NCBI GenBank assembly: GCA_015494815.1
Contig: WGAK01000048.1
Coordinates: forward strand, 1 to 13,277
Direction: 5' to 3'
DNA from: Anaerolineales bacterium
GTDB taxonomy: Bacteria; Chloroflexota; Anaerolineae; Anaerolineales; DRMV01
DNA length: 13,277 nucleotides
Part shown: one piece after another, positions 1 to 5,622 of the stretch
Numbering within the stretch: the first letter of the stretch is position 1
Layout: each line of letters begins with the position of its first letter
Made by a program: the position numbers and the translations under genes
Notes under the pieces: generated by a model
What the model saw: the letters and a program-made list of their open reading frames with translations, nothing else
What the model was told of the DNA's origin: nothing
Database searches by the model: none

Positions 1-173
1 CACGGCCGCAGGTTGAAGGCATAAGCCCCCCATGAGCGCTCCAGCCCGCAGCGGCGGCAACGGCGTCCCGCGCGGGGGCCGTCGGGCGCCAGGTCGGCCA
101 GCAGCGAGACCAACAGCCCGGCCAGCGAACCCAGCCCGGCCCACAGCACACCGTCCCACACCGCAGGGGCCAT
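1..173 (-). pseudogene. Partial reverse copy of the prepilin peptidase 5' end
   Basis: Inside the left arm of the inverted repeat, the complement reads from an ATG at 173 leftward for 57 codons and off the window edge. The protein is the N-terminus of the peptidase encoded from 305, with one changed residue (Ser for Leu16). It includes the first zinc-knuckle cysteines but no catalytic aspartate. It is listed only so that it is not taken for a second gene: if the repeat is a fold-back artefact this copy does not exist in the genome, and if the repeat is real this is a duplicated gene fragment or a second paralogue whose remainder lies outside the window. Confidence 0.6.
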
Positions 174-210
174 GTTATCGCTCCCGCAAGAAGGAGAACA
201 CCAGCCCCAG

Positions 211-303
211 ACCGCGCCGCGCTTCCCCGTGGCCGTGGTCATCCTCAGTCTGACGGTGCTGGGCGGGCTGGGGCTGGTGTTCTCCTTCTTGCGGGAGCGA
301 TAG
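211..303 (+). CDS. C-terminal tail of an upstream membrane protein, partial
   Basis: The frame that ends at the TAG at 301-303 encodes about 30 residues: a short Pro/Arg lead, one strongly hydrophobic stretch (residues PVAVVILSLTVLGGLGLVFS) and a charged end, FLRER. The stop lies one base before the ATG of the prepilin peptidase, the spacing expected for two genes in one operon. The hydrophobic segment reads as a single membrane helix near a C-terminus. Bases before 211 belong to the inverted repeat and probably do not show the true upstream sequence, so the gene cannot be followed. An in-frame ATG at 172 would make a 43-residue ORF, but it starts inside the suspect arm. The family is not recognised. 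Confidence 0.35.
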   Translation, partial: TAPRFPVAVVILSLTVLGGLGLVFSFLRER

Positions 304-304
304 C

Positions 305-1030
305 ATGGCCCCTGCGGTGTGGGACGGTGTGCTGTGGGCCGGGCTGGGTTTGCTGGCCGGGCTGCTGGTCTCGCTGCTGGCCGACCTGGCGCCCGACGGC
401 CCCCGCGCGGGACGCCGTTGCCGCCGCTGCGGGCTGGAGCGCTCATGGGGGGCTTATGCCTTCAACCTGCGGCCGTGCCCCCGGTGCGGCTACCGCCCGC
501 GACGGCCCTGGGTGCTGCTGCTCTTGACCGCGGGGCTGACGGTGCTGCTGCGCTTCACAGCCACCCGCGTGCCCTTCGGCTGGCTGTGGCCCCTCACCCT
601 GTACTTCCTGCTGCTGGCCGTCATTGACTGGGAGCACCGGCTGATTTTGTCGGAACTGCTGGCCGTCGGTCTGGTGTTGGGCACCGCGCTGGGCGTGGCC
701 CGACGGGGATGGGGCGCGACCGTGGGCGGCGCGCTGGCCGGCGCGGGGTTGATGCTGCTGCTCTACGCCTTGGGCCGCCTGTTGCAGGCGCGGCTGGGCG
801 CGGGGGAAGAACCCCTGGGCTTCGGCGATGTGCTGCTCATGGCCGTGCTGGGCGCGGTGCTGGGCTGGCCGGGCGTGGTGGCCGGGCTGATTTGGGGCAT
901 TTTGCTGGCCGGGGTGTTCAGCGTGGCCTTGCTGGCCGTGTGCGCGCTGCGCCGCCGCGGCTGGGTCGGCCGCGTGTATGTGCCCTACGCGCCCTTCCTG
1001 CTGTTGGCCGCCTGGCTGCTGCTGGTATAA
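305..1030 (+). CDS. pilD: Prepilin peptidase (A24 family leader peptidase)
   Basis: This is a polytopic membrane aspartic protease that cleaves the leader of type IV prepilins or pseudopilins; many family members also N-methylate the new end. The 241-residue protein is of usual length. It has an N-terminal membrane helix (about 8-27), a cytoplasmic zinc knuckle with two CxxC pairs (C39/C42 and C58/C61), then six or so hydrophobic segments. The two catalytic aspartates are D108 in AVIDWEHRLI and D175 in the GFGD motif. The C-terminal VPYAPFLLLAAW matches the family's last helix. The ATG at 305 follows the previous stop by one base; no strong ribosome site is visible, which fits translational coupling. 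No pilin or assembly gene is present here, so the substrate is unknown. The first 173 bases of the gene lie in the inverted-repeat arm. Confidence 0.9.
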   Translation: MAPAVWDGVLWAGLGLLAGLLVSLLADLAPDGPRAGRRCRRCGLERSWGAYAFNLRPCPRCGYRPRRPWVLLLLTAGLTVLLRFTATRVPFGWLWPLTLYFLLLAVIDWEHRLILSELLAVGLVLGTALGVARRGWGATVGGALAGAGLMLLLYALGRLLQARLGAGEEPLGFGDVLLMAVLGAVLGWPGVVAGLIWGILLAGVFSVALLAVCALRRRGWVGRVYVPYAPFLLLAAWLLLV

Positions 1031-1066
1031 CCGCGCGCGCTCGTCGTTCCCCCCGCGGCGGAGGAA

Positions 1067-1099
1067 GGCAGGGGGCGCGGTCGCGTTGCGCCCCCTGCC
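1067..1099. terminator. Strong hairpin between convergent genes
   Basis: A perfect 12-bp stem (1067-1078 with 1088-1099) closes a 9-base loop. It lies 36 bases after the prepilin peptidase stop and 7 bases beyond the valS stop, so it can serve both converging transcripts. There is no clear T run on either side, so it may act as a GC-rich pause or RNA-end-protecting hairpin rather than a classic intrinsic terminator. Confidence 0.65.
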
Positions 1100-1105
1100 G
1101 GGATG

Positions 1106-3973
1106 TCAGGCCAACTGCCGCCGCAGGGTGACGGCCTCTTCGCGATAGCGGGCCAGTTGGTCCCGCGCGCGGGCCACCACGGACGGCGGCGCTTTCTCCG
1201 CAAAGGGCCCGGCCAAAAGGGCTTCCAAACGCCGGATTTCGGCTTCGACCTTAGCCAGACGTTTTTGCATGCGGGCCAGCAACGCGGGGTCGCGGGGCAC
1301 TTCCAGATATGCCACCCACGGCCCGGCCACGATGGCCGTGGCCTGCGGGGGCGCGTCGCCCTGGGCCACGATGCGCAGCCGGTTCGGGTCCAGGCGGGCC
1401 ACCAGCGCCAGCCCCGCGTGCACCGAGGCCAGCGCGGGCACGTCGTCACCGGCCACCAGCAGGGCGGCCAGTTTGGTCTTGGGCTCGATGCCCTGCTCCG
1501 CGCGGTAGTTGCGGATGGCCCGCACCAGGGCCTGTAGCCGCTGGAAGAGGGCCACTTTGGCGTCTTCCCAGCCCTCGGGTGGGCGGCTGCGCGGCCAGGG
1601 CGCGACGATGAGCATGTCGGGCCAGCCCCCCTCGGGCGTGAAGTCGGGGTTGTCGCCAAAACGCGCCTGCACCGCGGCCTTGAGATGGCCCCACAAGGCC
1701 TCGGTCACGAAAGGCGTGTAGGGGTGCAGCAGGCGCAGGATGGCGTCCAGCACCTTGACCAGGGCCTGGGCCGTGTAGTAGGCACGGTCGCCCCCCGCGG
1801 CCAGTTGCGGCTTGGCCATCTCGAGATACCAGTCCGCGAATTCCTTCCACGCGAACTCGTAAATCAACTTGCCCGCCTCGCCGAACAGGTAGCGTTCGTT
1901 GAGCGCGTTCACCTGGCGGATGAGGTCTTGCAGCCGGGCCCAAATCCACGAGTCGGCCAGGGTCCAGTCGGCCGGGGCCTGGGCCTGGGTGGGGGCCTTG
2001 TCCAGGGCGCGCAGCACGAAGCGGCCCATGTTCCACACCTTGTTGGCGAAGTTGCGGTTGGCCGCGATTTTCTTCATGCTCAGGTTGATGTCGTTGCCCG
2101 GCGCGCCGCCCACCAGCAAGGTAAAACGCAACGCGTCGGTGCCGTATTGGGCAATGACCTCCAGCGGGTCAATCACATTGCCCTTGGTCTTGGACATCTT
2201 CTCGCCCTTCTCATCCCGCACCAGGCCGTGCAGATAGACCACGCGGAAGGGCTCCCGGTCGGTGAACTCCAGCCCCATCATAATCATGCGGGCCACCCAG
2301 AAGAACAGGATGTCGTAGCCCGTCTCCATGACCGTGGTGGGGTAGAAGTAGCGGTAATCGGGCGTGTCTTCGGGCCAGCCCAGGGTCGAGAACGGCCACA
2401 GGCCCGACGAGAACCAGGTATCGAGCACATCGGCCTCCTGCACCAGCCGCGGACTGCCGCACACCGGACACCGCTCGGGGGCCTCGCGGGCCACGATGGG
2501 CCGCACCTGCAGGTCCACCTTCATGTGCGCGGCCTTTTCCAGAATCTCGGGACGGGCCAGGCCGCGGGCTTCCAGTTCCGCGTAAGTGGCCATCGCCAGA
2601 TGCTGGCCGTCGTCCAGAGACAGCGGCGGGTTGAAGATGAAGCGCACGTGCTCGGCCTGGCGGCGTCCGTCTTTGGCCGGGCAGTCCATGCAATACCACG
2701 CGGGGATGCGGTGGCCCCACCACAGTTGGCGCGAGATGGTCCAGTCGCGGATGTTTTCGAGCCAGTGGTAGTAGACCTTGGCGAAGCGTTCGGGCACGAT
2801 GCGGATGCGGCCTTCGCGCACGGCCTGCAAGGCCCGCTCGGCCAGGGGCTGGATGCGCACGAACCACTGCACCGAGGCCATGGGCTCGATGGGCTCGCCG
2901 CCCCGCTGCGCCACGGGGATGCGATGGGTGTAGGGCTCTTCTTTGAGCACCAGCCCGGCCGCCCGCATGTCGTCCCACAATTTGCGCCGCGCCTCGAAAC
3001 GGTCCAACCCCGCGTAAGGGCCGGCCTCTTCGTTCATGTAGCCCCGCTCATCCATCACGATGCGCACGGGCAGGCCGTGGTCTTGCCCGATTTCGAAATC
3101 CAGCGGGTCGTGGCCGGGGGTGATTTTCAGCGCGCCCGTGCCGAACTCCCGGTCCACCCGCTCATCGGCAATCACGGGGATGGTGCGCCCCAGCATGGGC
3201 ACCACCACTTCACGGCCGACATAGCGCCGATAGCGCTCGTCGTCGGGATGCACGGCCACCGCGGTGTCGCCCAGGATGGTCTCGGGCCGGGTGGTCGCCA
3301 CAGGGATGAAGTCGCCGGATCCGTCGGCCAGTTGGTACTTGAAATAATACAACCGGCCCTCAACTTCCTTGTACTCCACCTCCAGGTCCGACACTGCGGT
3401 TTGCAGGCCCGGCGACCAGTTGATGACCCGGTAGCCGCGATAAATCAGGCCCTTATCCCACAGCCGGACGAAGGCCTCCATGACCGCGCGATACAGGTCC
3501 GGGTCGAGGGTGAACTTCTCCCGGTCCCAGTCGCACGACGCGCCCAGACGGCGGATTTGCGTGGTAATGATGCCGCCGTACTTGCGCTTCCAGGCCCACA
3601 CGCGCTCCTCGAAGGCCTGCCGTCCCAGGTCATAGCGGGTCTTGCCCTCCTCGGCCAGGGCGCGCTCCACCATGAGTTGGGTGGCAATGCCGGCGTGGTC
3701 GGTGCCCGGCACCCACAGGGTGGGCACGCCTTCCATGCGCTTCTGCCGAATCATCATGTCTTCCAGCGCCACCATCATGGCATGGCCCAGATGCAGTTCA
3801 CCGGTCACATTGGGCGGCGGCATGGAAATCACGAACGGCGGGATGGAAGGGTCGAAATCGGGGTTGCGCGGGTCGTTGGCGGGTTTGAAATAGCCCTTCT
3901 GCTCCCAGGTCTGATACAGGCGGGTTTCTTCCTGGCGAAAATCGAAGGTTTTGGGGAAATCTTGCGCGGTCAT
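1106..3973 (-). CDS. valS: Valyl-tRNA synthetase
   Basis: This cytoplasmic class Ia synthetase charges tRNA-Val and edits mischarged threonine. From the ATG at 3973 it is 955 residues, normal for ValRS. Visible features are the ATP site PPPNVTGELHLGH with HLGH at residues 61-64, the GTDHAGIATQ block, a long CP1 editing insert, the KMSKT loop at 592-596, the anticodon-binding domain, and a C-terminal coiled coil rich in Lys, Arg, Glu and Leu (about 890-955) that is typical of ValRS and absent from IleRS and LeuRS. A GTG two codons earlier (3979) is in frame, but it lies inside the ribosome site GGGAGG that sits 5 bases before the ATG, so the ATG is the better start. It follows bioY by 42 bases on the same strand and both lie behind a valine T-box. 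Confidence 0.97.
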   Translation of the reverse strand: MTAQDFPKTFDFRQEETRLYQTWEQKGYFKPANDPRNPDFDPSIPPFVISMPPPNVTGELHLGHAMMVALEDMMIRQKRMEGVPTLWVPGTDHAGIATQLMVERALAEEGKTRYDLGRQAFEERVWAWKRKYGGIITTQIRRLGASCDWDREKFTLDPDLYRAVMEAFVRLWDKGLIYRGYRVINWSPGLQTAVSDLEVEYKEVEGRLYYFKYQLADGSGDFIPVATTRPETILGDTAVAVHPDDERYRRYVGREVVVPMLGRTIPVIADERVDREFGTGALKITPGHDPLDFEIGQDHGLPVRIVMDERGYMNEEAGPYAGLDRFEARRKLWDDMRAAGLVLKEEPYTHRIPVAQRGGEPIEPMASVQWFVRIQPLAERALQAVREGRIRIVPERFAKVYYHWLENIRDWTISRQLWWGHRIPAWYCMDCPAKDGRRQAEHVRFIFNPPLSLDDGQHLAMATYAELEARGLARPEILEKAAHMKVDLQVRPIVAREAPERCPVCGSPRLVQEADVLDTWFSSGLWPFSTLGWPEDTPDYRYFYPTTVMETGYDILFFWVARMIMMGLEFTDREPFRVVYLHGLVRDEKGEKMSKTKGNVIDPLEVIAQYGTDALRFTLLVGGAPGNDINLSMKKIAANRNFANKVWNMGRFVLRALDKAPTQAQAPADWTLADSWIWARLQDLIRQVNALNERYLFGEAGKLIYEFAWKEFADWYLEMAKPQLAAGGDRAYYTAQALVKVLDAILRLLHPYTPFVTEALWGHLKAAVQARFGDNPDFTPEGGWPDMLIVAPWPRSRPPEGWEDAKVALFQRLQALVRAIRNYRAEQGIEPKTKLAALLVAGDDVPALASVHAGLALVARLDPNRLRIVAQGDAPPQATAIVAGPWVAYLEVPRDPALLARMQKRLAKVEAEIRRLEALLAGPFAEKAPPSVVARARDQLARYREEAVTLRRQLA

Positions 3974-4015
3974 AAGCACCTCCCAACACAGGGTTGAAGC
4001 CGGGGCCGGCCGTTT

Positions 4016-4579
4016 TCAGGCGCGCCGGCCATAGGCCCAGGCGGCCAGGGCGGCCGCGGCCAGGCCTTTCAGTCCATCGGGAATCACGAACGGCGTCAGG
4101 CCCAGGGCGACGGCCTGCGGCCAGCCCACGAACCGGCTGAGCCAGGCCAACCCCAGGGCGTACAGCACAGCCTCGCCCAGCACGAACGCAGCCCAAAAAC
4201 GCCACGACGACGGCGGCGTACGTTCGGCCACCGCGCCGACCACCGCGGCCATGCCCACCATACCCAGCAAATAGCCGCCCGTGGGGCCCAGCAAGTAGGC
4301 CCAGCCACCGCCCTGACTGAACACGGGCGCGCCCAACGCGCCCCAGACCAGGTAGAGCAGCACCGCCTGCACGCCGCGCCGGGCGCCCAGGGCCGCGGCC
4401 AAAAGCAGCACCGCGAAGGTCTGCGCGGTCACGGGCACCGGGGTGAACGGCAGGGGAAGGCGAACCCGAGCGGCTAAGGCCAGGCCCAGGCTGCCCAGCA
4501 CCACCCAGGCCCACGCGGCCTCGCGGCTGCGAGGGCGGACCAACGGACGCGCGGGGGCAACGGTAACCAGCAACGACAT
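4016..4579 (-). CDS. bioY: BioY family biotin ECF transporter S component
   Basis: BioY is the membrane substrate-binding subunit of energy-coupling-factor importers for biotin; it works with EcfT and ATPases, or in some bacteria alone. The 187-residue protein has about six hydrophobic segments. It shows the family blocks PLPFTPVPVTAQTFAVLL (about 42-59, the conserved front loop and helix) and YLLGPTGGYLLGM (95-107). The ATG at 4579 is chosen because GGGAGG lies at 4590-4585. Longer in-frame starts would begin inside the T-box terminator and antiterminator and are rejected. It is the first gene after a valine T-box and lies 42 bases before valS. No EcfT is in the window; a fused ECF-type ATPase lies about 6 kb away. 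Biotin as substrate rests on family resemblance only. Confidence 0.88.
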   Translation of the reverse strand: MSLLVTVAPARPLVRPRSREAAWAWVVLGSLGLALAARVRLPLPFTPVPVTAQTFAVLLLAAALGARRGVQAVLLYLVWGALGAPVFSQGGGWAYLLGPTGGYLLGMVGMAAVVGAVAERTPPSSWRFWAAFVLGEAVLYALGLAWLSRFVGWPQAVALGLTPFVIPDGLKGLAAAALAAWAYGRRA

Positions 4580-4644
4580 GCCAACCTCCCGATGGAATGG
4601 TATGGCGCGAGCCCTCGGCAGGGCCGGGCCCGCGCGAGGTTCCC

Positions 4645-4693
4645 AAACAAAAACCCCCGCTTTCGTGCCTCCAGCGAGGACGAAAGGCGGGGG
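4645..4693 (-). terminator. T-box regulatory terminator
   Basis: Reading leftward, the 5' arm starting with CCCCCGC at 4693 pairs with the 3' arm ending GCGGGGG at 4654. About 13 bp form with one bulged C, topped by a CCTC/GAGG mini-stem with loop GCTG. The run TTTTTGTTT follows (4653-4645). Its 5' arm contains CGTCCTC, which the antiterminator needs, so the two folds exclude each other. It lies 65 bases before the bioY start. Confidence 0.95.
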
Positions 4694-4820
4694 CTGCCTT
4701 CCGCGGTACCACCTCGGTTCGCCGGGCCTTGCGACGCCGACGCACTCACCACCCGCCACCGCCTACACGCGGCGGTGAAGGGCTGGGGCGCTAACGGGCC
4801 CACCCGTGCCGCTCTACTGA

Positions 4821-4873
4821 CCAGGGGGTGGCTGGTGGCTGGTAGTTAGTGGTTGGTGGTTGGTGACCCCTGG
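4821..4873 (-). repeat. Heptamer tandem repeat in a 7-bp stem within the T-box leader
   Basis: On the transcript strand, 4864-4830 is five 7-base units: ACCAACC twice, ACTAACT once, ACCAGCC twice, followed by a partial ACC. The array is the loop of a perfect stem, CCAGGGG (4873-4867) with CCCCTGG (4827-4821), which occupies the place of Stem II between Stem I and Stem III. The loop RNA lacks G except in the ACCAGCC units, so it should be mostly unpaired. Short 7-mer repeats are known from intergenic regions of several GC-variable phyla; what this one does in a T-box is unknown. Confidence 0.85.
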
Positions 4874-5014
4874 CGTTCTGCGGCCCCGACTTGGCCGGGC
4901 GACCTTCGGCAACCCTGCACCGAGGCCCGCTTGCAGCCTGAGGCGGGCCCTCTCTGGCGGCCGGTCGTTGCCTACTCCTCCCGGCGCGGTTATGCTATAG
5001 CCGGTGATGCCCCC

Positions 5015-5042
5015 ATTATACGCATCCCTGCCCAGGGGTCAA
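5015..5042 (-). promoter_or_regulatory. Housekeeping-type promoter for the T-box-bioY-valS unit
   Basis: On the minus strand a -35 box TTGACC (5042-5037) and a perfect -10 box TATAAT (5020-5015) are 16 bases apart. Transcription should begin near 5008, about 20 bases before the T-box Stem I base. Confidence 0.8.
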
Positions 5043-5301
5043 GGTCGCGAGCGCGAGCGCGCGGGGCAGGCTCCGGCGGCGAAGCCATCTCCCGCGCGGG
5101 TCGGGCGAGAGCCTGGGCCTCACGCGAGGCGGCATAGGCTCCTGTCTGACGGCGTCAGGAGCGGGCGCGCGCCGTGCGCCCCTACCGGGCGCTGCGCGCC
5201 CTCGCAACGACATGGATAAAGGGGCGTCGCGGTTGCGGGCCACGCACAGTGTACCTTCCGGCCACATTTATGCGCCCAGCGCGAGCGCGGCCGCGCAGCC
5301 C
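5043..5301. other. Divergent intergenic region with three tandem hairpins
   Basis: This is the gap between the leftward T-box promoter and the rightward FMN-switch promoter. I see no gene in it. It holds three adjacent inverted repeats: GCTCCTG with CAGGAGC (5138-5162, 11-base loop), GGGCGC with GCGCCC (5163-5181, 7-base loop) and GGGCGC with GCGCCC (5187-5201, 3-base loop). The second and third can also pair with each other across CTACC (5182-5186). No ribosome site with a plausible coding frame was found. The rest is plain GC-rich sequence. The role is unknown; an operator, an RNA element or a dispersed repeat are all possible. Confidence 0.6.
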
Positions 5302-5331
5302 TTGCCGAAGGGCCGCGTCGCGTGGTATCAT
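5302..5331 (+). promoter_or_regulatory. Promoter for the FMN-riboswitch operon
   Basis: TTGCCG (5302-5307) and TATCAT (5326-5331) are separated by 18 bases. The expected start near 5338 lies about 17 bases before the riboswitch P1 stem, the right position for a leader RNA that carries the whole aptamer. Confidence 0.65.
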
Positions 5332-5354
5332 GGGCGTGCCAACTGGCATACGAC

Positions 5355-5494
5355 GCAACCTTCGGGGCAGGGTGAGCACGGCCAGGCCGTGCAATTCCCG
5401 ACCGGCGGTCACAGCCCGCGAAGCCTCGCCCCTGCGAGGCCCGACCCGGTGGAATTCCGGGGCCGACGGTATAGTCCGGATGGGAGAAGGTTGC
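5355..5494 (+). ncRNA. FMN riboswitch (RFN element)
   Basis: The conserved blocks of the FMN aptamer occur in order: TTCGGGGCAGGGTGA (5361-5375), CAATTCCCGACCGGCGGT (5392-5409), AGCCCGCGA (5413-5421), CCCGGTGGAATTCCGGGGCC (5445-5464), and GACGGTATAGTCCGGATG (5465-5482) with GAGAAGG next. P1 is GCAACCTT (5355-5362) with AAGGTTGC (5487-5494), a perfect 8 bp. The variable arms also form stems, for example GCACGGCC with GGCCGTGC (5376-5392) and GCCTCGC with GCGAGGC (5423-5440). The family binds FMN and usually lowers expression of riboflavin synthesis or uptake genes. Here no synthesis gene follows; the next gene is an ABC permease 129 bases on. Confidence 0.97.
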
Positions 5495-5590
5495 TTTTCG
5501 CGGCGCGCGACTCGCGGGCACCGGCCCGCGAGGGTTGAACGCGTTGGAAAAGCCCTGACTCCGGCCCCGAGGGACCCATCCCCGGGGCCG
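5493..5590 (+). promoter_or_regulatory. Expression platform of the FMN riboswitch, candidate hairpins
   Basis: After the aptamer, CTCGCGGGC (5511-5519) pairs perfectly with GCCCGCGAG (5524-5532) around a 4-base loop. GCTTTTC (5493-5499) can pair with GAAAAGC (5547-5553) to enclose it. A further hairpin joins CGGCCCC (5562-5568) with GGGGCCG (5584-5590), with GGGA/TCCC inside. No long T run follows either, so control may be by start-site occlusion or by factor-dependent termination. GGTTG at 5533-5537 repeats part of the P1 3' strand and could compete for CAACC in P1. The switching mechanism is inferred, not shown. Confidence 0.5.
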
Positions 5591-5622
5591 TTGGCGTTGT
5601 AGACGGCTCTACGAGGCGCATC

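Larger units (their letters stand above)
1..477. repeat. Near-perfect inverted repeat, arms 1-210 and 268-477
   Basis: Base 1 pairs with base 477 and base 210 with base 268, leaving a 57-base unpaired centre (211-267). Reading the two arms against each other I find only three mismatches in 210 positions: 113/365, 127/351 and 175/303. The right arm holds the start of the prepilin peptidase gene and the left arm is its reverse copy, so the left arm adds no new gene. The left arm runs exactly to the window edge. This is the typical look of a fold-back chimera at a contig end, from amplification or assembly. A real cruciform-forming repeat is possible but less likely. The three differences resemble strain variants: 365 is a synonymous Leu codon change and 351 gives Leu16 to Ser. 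Confidence 0.9.
4645..5008 (-). ncRNA. T-box leader riboswitch, valine type
   Basis: This tRNA-sensing leader precedes bioY-valS. Stem I base: GCCGGG (4985-4980) pairs with CCCGGC (4899-4894). The specifier loop has the S-turn AGTA (4976-4973) opposite GAA (4907-4905), followed by G and then GTC (4903-4901), a valine codon followed by a purine. Above it GGCAAC (4972-4967) pairs with GTTGCC (4913-4908), then a distal GC helix. Next come a 7-bp stem with a heptamer-repeat loop (4873-4821), a small ACGGG/CCCGT stem (4807-4794) and Stem III (4777-4757). The T-box core AGGTGGTACCGCG is at 4714-4702. Its bulge UGGU pairs with ACCA, which fits the A discriminator base of tRNA-Val. GAGG and GCG around the bulge pair with CGTCCTC (4682-4676), forming an antiterminator exclusive with the terminator. 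Uncharged tRNA-Val should permit read-through. The 5' end is set from the promoter. Confidence 0.95.

Noticed and set aside
32..253. Small Pro/Arg/Ala-rich plus-strand open frame
   Set aside because: Most of it lies antisense in the left arm of the inverted repeat; composition is that of a random GC-rich frame.
1685..3997. Long plus-strand open frame opposite valS
   Set aside because: It is the mirror of the valS codons in GC-rich DNA, rich in His, Gly, Gln and Val with no family motif; valS on the other strand has all synthetase signatures.
4580..4759. N-terminal extension of BioY by 60 residues
   Set aside because: The extra codons would come from the T-box antiterminator and terminator. 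The ATG at 4579 has a strong ribosome site and matches the family length.
4902..4904. GGU read as a glycine specifier directly after GAA
   Set aside because: The shifted reading GUC (4903-4901), followed by a purine, fits the downstream valS and the UGGU bulge; no glycine gene is nearby. I cannot fully exclude it from memory of the loop geometry alone.
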